NCBI GenBank assembly: GCA_009746045.1
Contig: RPFO01000114.1
Span: 338,719 to 402,718, forward strand
Length of the DNA: 64,000 nucleotides
DNA from: Mesostigma viride
Lineage: Eukaryota; Streptophyta; Mesostigmatophyceae; Mesostigmatales; Mesostigmataceae
Direction: 5' to 3'
Numbering within the stretch: the first letter of the stretch is position 1; each line of letters starts with the position of its first letter. Shown piece after piece: positions 54,808 to 64,000 of this stretch. The translations under genes were made by a program, and so were the position numbers. The notes beneath the pieces were generated by a model. That model did not search any database. It saw nothing but the letters and a program-made list of their open reading frames with translations, and was not told the DNA's origin.

Positions 54808-55636
54808 TCACCCCCGCCCTGGCTTTCCCTTGAAGCCGCACTCCACCTTGCTCGTTGTCACAAGTGACCGCCCTGCCGCAAAACGGGAGCCCCCCCACAT
54901 CGGGAGGCGTGTGCCCGGCGGCTGTGGATGCAAGGCCAGGCCCAAAAAGGCCCAGCGCATTTGCACTGCGATTGCGCACGGCGAGCCTATCATGACCCCT
55001 CTCGGGGCCCCGAGTCGGTACCGCTATGGCCGTCTCCCCATAGACCCGGGGTGCTTCGAGAAAAAACGTGGACCTAGCCCAGGCCCCGCCAGCCCGGATG
55101 CCCGAGGCCACAGCCCCAGGCACCTGGCTGAACGAGAGTCCGTTCAGCCAAGACCGCATTCCCCCCGAGGTTTCTATGCGTGGGGAAAAAATTTCTAGCT
55201 TAAGCGCTTTTCCCATCGCCGTCCCCAGCCCCAACCACCCCCCCCTCGGCGGAAGGCAATTGCAAAGTTTGCTGGCCAGCAGCAATTTCCGAAGAAAAAG
55301 CCTCAGGCCGCGGACCGAGACACGGGTCGCCAGTGCCAGCCATCCGGCTCCAACCCGGGGTGCAAGCATCCCCAGGTACGGAGCACCAGCTCGCGCACTG
55401 GGCCGACCAAGCGACAGTTGAGCACCTGTCACGGCACCCGGCCCACCAAAGACCCCAAGCTGGGGAAAAGGTGCGGACCGGAGGTAATCATTTTCTTTTC
55501 TTTTAGTTAACCGGGCGAGGAACTACGCCTGGCCGGTTAACAACTGGAAGTCTCACCACTGGCCAAGTGGCCGGTGCGACCAGTGCTTTTGGGATTTTGC
55601 TCCGCAGCACCCATAGCTGCGGCTGCCGCCGCAACG
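54808..55636. other. GC-rich insert of unknown origin
   Basis: About 830 bp present in only one of the two tandem units. It contains an inverted pair GTTAACCGG / CCGGTTAAC at about 55,506-55,542. Frames of 214 (minus) and 132 (plus) codons overlap but show no domain. It could be a transposon fragment or captured sequence. Confidence 0.55.
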
Positions 55637-56060
55637 ACAACGAGCAAAGAAAGAGGCCGACAAAACCAGCCAGAGCGGCTTTTAGTCGCAAAACCTCCCT
55701 TATCCCTAGCTAACTGACGTCATTAAACCCTTATGTTCAGTGATGCTAGTAAGACGCTAACCGTACAGACCGGGGGTAGAATATCCCGAATCTGCACGGC
55801 TAGTATTAAATAATGCGTAGGTTGTTCTTTTCAGGGGCACTGCACCTCACGCCCCGTTCCGCCCGGGTATAATCAACCCAAGCGCGGAACGCACATTTTA
55901 TTTAATTCATTTTTCAACCATGCACTATACTGCATCTACTAATCACAAAAGCTCTAGCCAAACAGCTACGAGAAAACACTACGACATATAAGCCGCTCAT
56001 CCAGCGGCCTCTTGTTCCCGCATTCACGTATAGAAGAAACTCCGTTCAAAGAACCCCGAA

Positions 56061-57504
56061 TCACAGGCTCAACCGGAACTCCCGATCAACACGTCAGTAC
56101 CACCCTCTGTAGGCAAGTCCATATCGAACGGACGTAACGCCACTGAGAGACGGCGTAACTAACAAAGATAACCCGCCCCCCCGCCCCCAACAGGTAGGGA
56201 GCCCCTTGCAGCAGTAGAGAGGACCACGATAAAAACAAAGTAAGATAGCGGGTAATCATGAAGTAGACCTACGCATCCCATGACTATGCCACCACCAATT
56301 AGCTTCCCATTACGCAGTGAGAGTTACGTCATCTGGTGGGATTCGACCGACTAGCCAATCGGTGCAGGGGCTTACCACCTCCATCAATTGAGCCACCTCC
56401 CCCCAATGGTGGTTCCCCTGACTGCCTGGAGGAGGGCTTGCCGGGGCGGACGGCATCCAAGGCAGGACTCCCACCACGAACAATTACACTCCCACTTGGT
56501 AGTGAGTAGGCCAACTAATGATAACACACACAAAGGATGCACACTACATACCGGAGCACCCTCACAGGCGTGCGCAGGGCGGGTCTACAACCCTCTACCC
56601 TACACTCCATCGCTGTGCAAGTTGCCACGTTTTTCTCAATAAAAGCTCCATAGAGGCCCTTTAGTGCTGGACATCTGTATCGGTATCGGGAATGGGTTAA
56701 CACAACCGCGAGCAACTCTTCTTCAGCACTTGAGCCACAGGAGGATGTCGCACAGGTCGCGCTCGTTCGTCCCACGTCAGGTGTGGCGGTGTCTTCCCGG
56801 TATACCTGCTCCTTCTACCTCTAGGTCAGGGCCTGCATGCATACAAAGGAAGACAAGAAGATATTATCGGACTTGGGAACATGCCAAACACGCCCCTGGT
56901 AATAAACCCGCGTTCTGCTAAGCGTATGTGTGTGCCATTCTTGACATATGTAAATTAACAAAAAAAAGTATACCTTACCGAGACTACCAAACCGAGAACC
57001 GATCGACATCATGTGTGGGTGCATGGTCATGTGTATTGGACAATTTGTGTGTGTTTTCCTGTGAGCAAAAATATATGGCCATGTACAAAAAAGCAATCCG
57101 GCATGTAGTTCAGGTAGAGAACAACTTACAAAAACTTAAATGATACTACAATCAAATGCGAACAAATCAACAACATTGTTAGGTTGTTATTCATGTGTAT
57201 AAAACATACATCACGATTCACCTGTCAAGTCCTCAATGCAGGTCCGGGCATCTTCCCGAACACCAAGAGAGGAGCTTTGACCTCCCACCATGACGTCACG
57301 GTCTGCATGCATTCACAAAAAGACATTTATTTCAAAGGTTTTTATGTAAATTAGTTTAATGCAGTAGTAGATTCCTCAAAACCCGGCCTCTCCCCCAAGT
57401 TATAGATTTACTACCTCGCTTTCTCAAAGCTGGCCTATCTCACGTTACCATAAATAGGTCCCAAGCGATCCCGAGCGTCATGTGAGCAAACCCTTGTGGT
57501 AAAG
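56061..57504. other. Intergenic, no gene recognised
   Basis: Short frames on both strands show no domain. At 56,335-56,400 the minus strand has A-box-like (TGGCTCAATTGATGG) and B-box-like (GGTCGAATCCC) motifs, reminiscent of a decayed tRNA-derived repeat. Nothing else stands out. Confidence 0.4.
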
Positions 57505-59552
57505 ACTTTACGTTAGTGCCCGTGCCCCTTTACTAACGTTAGTGCCCAGCCCCCTCTGCTATCGTTAGTGCCCGTGCCCCTTTACTAACGATAGTGCCCA
57601 GCCCCCTCTGCTAACGTTAGTGCCCGTGCCCCTTTACTAACGTTAGTGCCCAGCCCCCTCTGCTAACGTTAGTGCCCGTGCCCCTTCACTAACGTTAGTG
57701 CCCGTGCCCCTCTGCTAACGTTATTCCCGAGCCCCCTCTGCTATCGCTAATTCCCGTGCCCCTTTATATTTGGACCAGGAACACATCCCACAACTAGGCT
57801 CGACTATCCTACAACCAGGAACGTGTTTCCCACAACCAGGAACGTGTATCCCACAACCAGGAACGTGTATCCCACAACCAGGAACGTGTTTCCCACAACC
57901 AGGAACGTGTTTCCCACAACCAGGAACGTGTATCCCACAACCAGGAACGTGTTTCCCACAACCAGGAACGTGTTTCCCACAACCAGGAACGTGTATCCCA
58001 CAACCAGGAACGTGTTTCCCACAACCAGGAACGTGTTTCCCACAACCAGGAACGTGTATCCCACAACCAGGAACGTGTTCCACAACCAGGAACGTGTTTC
58101 CCACAACCAGGAACGTGTTTCCCACAACCAGGAACGTGTTTCCCACAACCAGGAACGTGTTTCCCACAACCAGGAACGTGTTTCCCACAACCAGAACAAG
58201 TATCCTACAACCAGGAACGTGTTTCCCACAACCAGGAACGTGTTTCCCACAACCAGGAACGTGTTTCCCACAACCAGGAACGTGTTTCCCACAACCAGGA
58301 ACGTGTTTCCCACAACCAGGAACGTGTATCCTACAACCAAGAACGTGTTTCCCACAACCAGGAACGTGTATACCACAACCAGGAACAAGTATCCTACAAC
58401 CAGGAACAAGTATCCTACAACCAGGAACGTGTTTCCCACAACCAGGAACGTGTTTCCCACAACCAGGAACGTGTATCCTACAACCAGGAACGTGTTTCCC
58501 ACAACCAGGAACGTGTATCCTACAACCAGGAACGTGTTTCCCACAACCAGGAACGTGTTTCCCACAACCAGGAACGTGTTTCCCACAACCAGGAACAAGT
58601 ATCCCACAACAAGGAACACATCCCACAACCAGGAACGTGTATCCCACAACCAGGAACAAGTATCCCACAACAAGGAACGTGCATCCCACAACCAGGAACA
58701 CATCCCACAACCAGGAACGACTATCCCACAACCAGGAACGTGCATCCCACAACCAGGAACAAGTATCCCACAACAAGGAACACATCCCACAACCAGGAAC
58801 GTGTATCCCACAACCAGTCGCGCAGTCGGTCTGAATGACTGGCATTATACCGTGCGTCATATTCGTCTCCGGCTTGGCAGTGCCGTCATCCTGCATACAA
58901 AAAGAACATTGGAGCCAGCACTTTCCCGCGGGTTGTAGCCGATATTCCTCCATGCAGCGATATTCACCAATGCGCTATCAATAAACAAGTCGACACCATC
59001 CGGTATGTAAAAAAAGCACGCTGCTGGCCACGACGGTCACGGCGATGATGAACGACAATAACAAGAACGCCTAATAGCAGGCGTCATACAAACTAGAACA
59101 GACTGGAACAACTACTTACCCAGTCGTCTGTGATCTTGACGCAGAGCCTGGTTTACAAGGAAGCGAGGGAAACCGGCCACTATGAGCACCCCTACTTAAC
59201 CCACATAATGAAGGTTAGGAATCCTCCCCATCATGCTAACCGTAGACTCGGTGAAACGCCCCATGCTACAAATACGATAGCCCAGCAGCGACTACTTGCG
59301 GCCATCACCTTGTCCAGTTCTGGCTGGCTGTGCGGCGGTAATTTTACCAAGTTTAAAAATGTTACGCCGCACCAGTCTGTGCTTTTTTACGTAGTACCAG
59401 TGTAGTGTAGAAATCTGCCAAAAGAGCAAACGCCCAAAGCCAACTTCCAAGACGCCCAAAGCCAAATTCCAAGACGCCCAAAGTGTGACACAAAGCCCAA
59501 AGGCGGGCGAGTCTGGCGCGGCGCCGGCCATTGGGCCCCGGAATAAGAAATA
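57505..59552 (-). repeat. Right arm of large inverted duplication
   Basis: Inverted copy of 48,390-52,060: 26-bp TAACGTTA repeats at 57,505-57,765, 21-bp repeats at 57,812-58,815, then the 735-bp unique part. The arrays are about one third to one half the length of those in the left arm. The unique part has a 12-bp insertion near 59,485 relative to the left arm. Confidence 0.87.
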
Positions 59553-59949
59553 CCCTTCGAAGTTCGTTCACCGGATCCTGCTTCAAAAGCCCTGATACAC
59601 GCGAGTTGACTAAGATTCCGCACTAAGGGCGCCAATAAGTGCTGATGCCGGCAAGCACGTCATACTACGTGGCAATCATTCATGAGGCGCGGAGTGGGAA
59701 CAGTACGGCATCTGTGCGGTGCACAGTATCGTGGCCTCAATTCCTGGAAGCAGCCAAACGACGCGACGCGTGGCTCGGCAAGTATTTTGACGAGAAAGAT
59801 CCTACGATTCGCAAAGCTGGCAAGGCGCGCGACGAGCGAGATCCGCTGCACCACCATTTTAGTCGGTTGCTTGCTGGTGGGGGGTGTCTGTCTTCTTGTT
59901 TCCTGCATAGTCGTCGGCCCCTTTACCGCAGGTAACATTATTTGGCATC
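59553..59949 (+). other. Possible 5' exon of the right-hand gene
   Basis: A frame from 59,639 reads SWPQFLEAAKRRDAWLGKY and later DPTIRKAGKARDERDP before turning low quality. It looks coding in composition. I could not find a donor with the right phase to join it to the exon starting by 59,950, so it may be a separate small gene or an unrelated frame. Confidence 0.35.
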
Positions 59950-62900
59950 ATGACGGGCCACACTTATACCGAAGCCGAGGTCGCCGAGGTGTTTGCTTAC
60001 CTCGAGCGCATGAAGACCTGGCCGGTTAACTGTAAGTTGAGGCGGGATGACAGAAACCTCTCGTTGTCGCGTTATGGCTTTTATTTTCATGATGCGTGCC
60101 ATGACATCTGTGTCGACTTCTGACTGGGGGGATCTGCCTCTACGTACGTTAATGTGCCATAAACTTATTAGTCCTTGTATGCCTTCATCCTTATCCTTTC
60201 CTTTTATGGTCGATGGTATGTCTTGGACTGTACAGACTATACCAACCTCAAGGGTAATTTCGGCAAAATCTTCGCCAACACCAATTATGTCATCCCTGAC
60301 TCGGTCAAGGACCTGGACTTCAGCGTCGACTTCGGAACCCTTGACTCCGCTCGTTATCCACCACGTATGGTGGAGGATGCCCTAAGGATTGAGGGTGTCC
60401 GCATGTACAGGTACGCTCGGCCTACCCTCGAGCTATCCGTTTTCGTGTCGGCACTCGTAGCCAGGCGCAGTCAACGCAGGCACACTACTTGTATGACGGT
60501 GTGGAGGGACCGTTATCACGCGCCCTGCACATTTGTGCGTAACTGTGCTCATGTCCGTACTCACCTCTTAGCTTATGTATCGGTGCACGCCCGCACCCTT
60601 GCTCTTGTGCAGGCGCACGCAGCGCGACCGCCAGCTGGAGGACATCCGCAAGGAGTATGACGCGGCGACGCTCGCCGCCGAAAACCAGCTCTGGTGGCTC
60701 GCTCACTGCCAGGTAACATTTACTGTGTGTTACGGTGGGCACTGTGTGTGTGGGGGGGGGGGCATCAAGTGGTGTTAACACTGGACGGTCGCCATCTCTG
60801 GTCGCTCCCACACGGCCAGGTAATGTACTCACGTGTTATGCTCGGCAGGTTTAGCGATTGTGAAGGCGTGGCCATATTCACGCCCAGCTCTGGTGGCTCT
60901 GGTGGCTCTGGTGGCACTGGCAGGGGGGGGGCTGTGCGGATGCCAGGTGTATTTTGGTTATCGGCTAGGAGGCAAGGTGTTTGTGCTCCCCGCCCCCTCC
61001 GTTGTCGTATGTTAACAACTATCATTCCTTCATCACAGCTGGTTACCCACCTATGGCAGATTGTGCATGCCCAGGTGAAGTAGGTATGCGAGCACTGTTA
61101 CGGATGCCAGATGCTATGGTAAAGTATAGATGTGAGCAAGGTGACAGATGCCAGGGCACTGCTCGTGTTCCGTCGCCCAGTGCATCCTTGGACCTTATCC
61201 CACCCTTCGTGCGTGTTCACTCCTAGCGACCGCTGCTGCCGCTCATCAGCATGCGCCCTGATGCCCTGCTCCTAAAATCGCGCGGGCTTCCATCGCCGCC
61301 ACCATTGTCGTCACCACCACATGTCCAAACCTAATGCTGCGGCTTTTTTGCAAAGCAGCGCCGTAAGGGGGTTGCCTGGTACCTACTGTCATGCTGCCCG
61401 CAGCACCTCGCTGTGACGCGCCCGGCGTCCCCCACCCCTTGACCGTCGCTGCTGCCGCGTCCCCCACCAGCGCGATCGTGGGCGTCGCTGCCCTTCACCG
61501 TCGCTGCTGCCGCGTCCCCTCGTCCCCGTCTGTGATGCCACCGGCATGCCGCGCCCCCTCGTCCTCAACCTCGTAAACCTGTGTGTACTCTTTCCCAACA
61601 GTGGAGGCAAAGCTCAGCAAGTGCTCTGTCCCATCCGTACGGTGAAGCCCCCCCCCCCCCCCCCCCCCCAATCCTGTCAGGGCTAATCCACGTTGTCCAT
61701 GAGCTGATGCTTGGTGCCCTGTTGCGTCGCGTGGTGGTCGTGCGTCGCATGACCACCCGTCCTTGTACTACTACATCATTTAGCATCATAATACCATTTA
61801 TTCCTGCTTCCTGTATTTGTATCACTAATCTATTATTTTTTTCTGGTGGGACACCTGCCCGCGGCCTCTCTGTGTGGCATGTACCCCCCTTGTCCTTCAC
61901 TGTGCGCGTCACACACACGGTGCTGCGCGAGCGTGCCAAGAACACACCGCATTCACTAACGTGACATGTCCCTCCTGTTACCCACCCTGTGCACCGCCTG
62001 ACCGCGAACAGGCGCTGCGTGACGGCGCCAACAAGAACACCGTCTTCGTCATCGACGGCGTTGAGGTGAGGGCAAACGGGGCTGGGCATAGGAATGAGAG
62101 GTTGGGGTGAGTGGTGGGGGCAAGAGCAGCCATGGACGGCATTGGGGTGAAGGCGAGAGGATTGGGCATGGGAACGAGTGGTGGGGGCAAGTGGTGGGGG
62201 CAAGGGTACCCATCAACGGCATTGAGCTAAGGGCAAGGGCAAGGGCATTGGATGAGGGGCTGGGGCAACGTGACAGGACGAACGCTCAGGCATCTTACAT
62301 GTATGTTATGCTTCCCAGAGAACCCCTGCATGATGGCAATTACCCGCATTCCCCCTACATCAGTATGATCATCTTCAAACGTTCCTTCGCATGAAACCAA
62401 ACAAGACCCACGTTGCATGGAACCAATCTGTTCCTGGCGCATTAGAAAAGAAAAACGCGGGGGGCAATCGCAAGGGGGCAAGAAGAGTCGTCCACCTGAA
62501 TCGCGTCTCATTTCATGTTAACTAGGCACCGCACAAGTCACACCGTGTAGTAGTACAGTACAACTCACACCGTGGCCTTGTCTCGTGTGTGGCTGCGGCC
62601 CTTGGCCCGCCCTTCCTCAGGGCTTGTATTCAGGAATCAGCATGCTGACCACGAGTGCGCTTATTGTATGCCATCCGTCGCAGGACATCCTCGCGTCCGG
62701 CCGTTCTGTTGACACCGCCTGTGGCTTATTGCAGGAGTTGTATCCAGGAATCTGGTTGTTGATCGTTGAGTGCAGATGTTGTATCAAGGAGACAACCAGC
62801 GCAGGCCAGAAATCCGGAGAATTGTATACCTCCCGTTGGGCCATGACGTTGGGCGTCGCATCCTGTTGTATGCCTTTAGTTGGGCCATGACGCGTCGCAT

Positions 62901-63738
62901 CCCGTGTTATGCCTCCCGTGTCCATACTGTTGCCATCGTATGTGTTGGTGTGGGTGGCGTATCGCAGGAGGAGTACTCTGGGATCACCGTGCTGACCAAT
63001 GAGTACACGGACAACCTCAAGTACTTCACCAAGGACTCGCTGTGAGTGGGCACAGAGACGTAGTTTCGGGATAAGGGCTAGTGTGTAGCGACCCATCAGC
63101 GTGCGCACCAACACGGGTGCTTGTAGTACCAGGTTGCTGTGAGGGGTGGGGTGGGTGGGTGGGGGGCTGGGGGCTGGGGGGAAGCGGTGCATGGCGCAGA
63201 TGGGTGCATGCGGTGCTGTGACAGGATGCTGTGTTATCTTTTCGATTACTGATGTCAACGACACGATATTCCATGTCTTGTAGCTCAAGTTGTTTCCTCG
63301 TTCACTGAGTGGGGCCATGCTAAGACAATCTTTTGAACTTCCAAACACCTATGATTGTCTGTGTCTACGTATGTGTGCTCACGTGCCGGGTGCCAGGTAT
63401 GACGGAATGGTGGCCGACCTCAAACATTACTCCTCTCTACCCTGCTGAATGCCCACTGTTTTTTACTACCACTCGCCACGGAAACGTGCTCACTTGACGA
63501 ATACTTACCACTAGCAACACATCCTTACTACACCAAACAATTCCTGACACCAATAAGCACCCATGATTTGGCTGTGTGCATGCGTATATGTGTGTTTTGA
63601 TGTGCCGTGCGCCAGCTATGACACGGTCGGCAACCCCAACACCGTCTCCGCCACCCCCTCGGCCAATGGCCTGGCGGGTTTCTGGAGCGGGCGCAAGGAG
63701 GGCACCTCGTACGAGGCGTCCTGGTGGGCGCTGCTCAG
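59950..63738 (+). CDS. Unrecognised multi-exon gene, 3' end outside window
   Basis: Exons with matching phases: 59950-60031, 60236-60410, 60613-60712, 61039-61074 (weaker), 62012-62065, 62968-63041 and 63616-63738, ending at a phase-2 donor so more exons must follow. The protein begins MTGHTYTEAEVAEVFAYLER. It continues with NYVIPDSVKDLDFSVDFGTL and a charged helix (QRDRQLEDIRKEYDAATLAA). Later parts read ANKNTVFVIDGVE, ITVLTNEYTDNLKYFTKDSL and FWSGRKEGTSYEASWWALLR. I recognise no family. The ATG at 59,950 is the first in frame; an upstream exon joined at the CAG before 59,932 is possible. Several exon edges have degenerate copies in the adjacent introns. Confidence 0.6.
60789..60920 (+). repeat. 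Echoes of the exon end at 60,712
   Basis: 60,791-60,840 (GCCATCTCTGGTCGCTC ... GGCCAGGTAATGT) and 60,889-60,915 (CCAGCTCTGGTGGCTCTGG) resemble the exon end ACCAGCTCTGGTGGCTCGC ... TGCCAGGTAACAT. The first keeps a donor-like GGTAAT. Confidence 0.65.
61651..61670. repeat. Poly-C tract
   Basis: About 20 C in an intron of the right-hand gene. A likely assembly weak point. Confidence 0.9.
62608..62772 (+). repeat. Two echoes of the exon starting at 62,968
   Basis: 62,617-62,655 reads GLYSGISMLTT and 62,733-62,770 reads ELYPGIWLLIVE, each after a CAG. The real exon reads EEYSGITVLTNE. Both are upstream in the intron. Confidence 0.7.
62785..62821 (-). mobile_element. 37-bp truncated retro-insertion with TSD
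   Basis: It starts CAAGGAGACAACCAGCG and is flanked by TTGTAT (62,779-62,784 and 62,822-62,827). It is a family member of the 88-bp and 248-bp inserts. Confidence 0.8.
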
Positions 63739-63865
63739 GTGAGAAAGAGGAGTGAATAAAGGGTTCTATCTGTTTTATAATACTGATACTAGCATCAGTA
63801 GTACTAATATTGTTACTATAATGGCTGCAAGGAGGGTACCACATTAAAGGCATCGTGGTGGGCAT
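63395..63865 (+). repeat. Echoes flanking the exon 63,616-63,738
   Basis: 63,395-63,420 (GCCAGGTATGACGGAATGG) resembles the exon start (GCCAGCTATGACACGGTCG). 63,820-63,862 (GCAAGGAGGGTACCACATT ... GCATCGTGGTGGGC) resembles the exon's 3' part (GCAAGGAGGGCACCTCGTA ... GCGTCCTGGTGGGC). The upstream copy repeats the 5' edge, the downstream copy the 3' edge. Confidence 0.7.
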
Positions 63866-64000
63866 TTGGCATCGTTCCGTCCTCTCACCCTCCCGCCCTA
63901 TCGCCCTTCCCACCCCCTGCCCCCCCTAGCCCTCCCACCCGCAGCTACCCGCGTGACAGGGCAGTAGTGGCGACACTGTCCTAGAGACCGATATCTATAG
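63739..64000. other. Intron of the right-hand gene, running off the window
   Basis: Apart from the echo near 63,840 this holds only C-rich sequence. It ends with CAGCTACCCGCGTGACAGG, which could be the start of another exon at about 63,945, but that cannot be settled here. Confidence 0.35.

Larger units (their letters stand above)
53846..56060. repeat. Tandem duplication of a ~584-bp unit, both copies interrupted
   Basis: Blocks 53,846-53,965, 54,004-54,099 and 54,348-54,680 recur as 54,678-54,806, 55,639-55,731 and 55,729-56,060. The first copy carries the 248-bp insert at 54,100-54,347. The second carries a GC-rich block at about 54,808-55,636 in place of a 35-bp stretch. Confidence 0.85.

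Noticed and set aside
54788-55432. 214-codon minus-strand frame in the GC-rich insert
   Set aside because: Overlaps other open frames typical of GC-rich DNA; no recognisable motif.
57721-58953. Frames of 350-410 codons in the right-arm array
   Set aside because: Same 21-bp repeat artefact.

Overview
This window looks like nuclear DNA of a eukaryote, most likely a green alga. Four spliced genes with GT-AG introns can be rebuilt by hand with matching phases at every junction: an F-box protein, a TOM1/THH1-type seven-membrane-span protein, and the two genes of a CACTA (En/Spm-like) transposon. A fifth, unrecognised gene runs toward the right edge. Introns and intergenic DNA are packed with transposons, LINE fragments and very long micro- and minisatellites. 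TOM1 proteins are typical of the plant lineage. The species cannot be named from this sequence.

Layout. 1-10,900: an F-box gene on the minus strand (10,874 to 410, six exons). Its third intron carries a complete hAT transposon (3,808-7,553) with a perfect 8-bp target duplication and a frameshifted transposase. 10,900-18,300: accessory DNA with a hAT-type MITE, a decayed F-box fragment on the opposite strand, a LINE 3' end, and one copy of a 1.8-kb element with TA-type ends. 18,360-31,870: a LINE fragment whose 3' (CATC)n tract has been split by an 11.2-kb CACTA element (19,578-30,826). The element has an intact 1,060-aa tnp2-type transposase gene (plus), a divergent 816-aa accessory gene (minus), and subterminal arrays of GTGAGAA repeats. 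The CATC tract is now hugely expanded on both sides. The transposase gene hosts a second copy of the 1.8-kb TA element in intron 2. 31,880-35,270: more nested LINE fragments and a TA-flanked MITE.

36,600-47,700: a TOM1-like gene on the minus strand (10 exons, 305 aa). Its introns hold GGCG, 8-bp, GAT, AAT and GT arrays. Several of its exon-intron junctions have degenerate extra copies ('echoes') in the neighbouring introns, and the last exon has at least three upstream partial copies. 48,390-59,550: a large inverted duplication (arms 48,390-52,060 and 57,505-59,552) carrying 21-bp and 26-bp minisatellites, enclosing tandem duplications and small insertions. 59,950-64,000: five well-supported exons plus two likely ones of an unrecognised plus-strand gene, again with junction echoes.

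How it fits together. The host genes (F-box, TOM1, unknown) have no evident functional link. The coherent system is the CACTA element: a transposase, a divergently transcribed candidate regulator, a shared 263-bp promoter region, and repeat arrays at both ends that could be the binding sites. A second theme is a family of tiny insertions (12-248 bp) that share one fixed end and are truncated at the other, each flanked by target duplications. Two of them have an empty site inside this same window.
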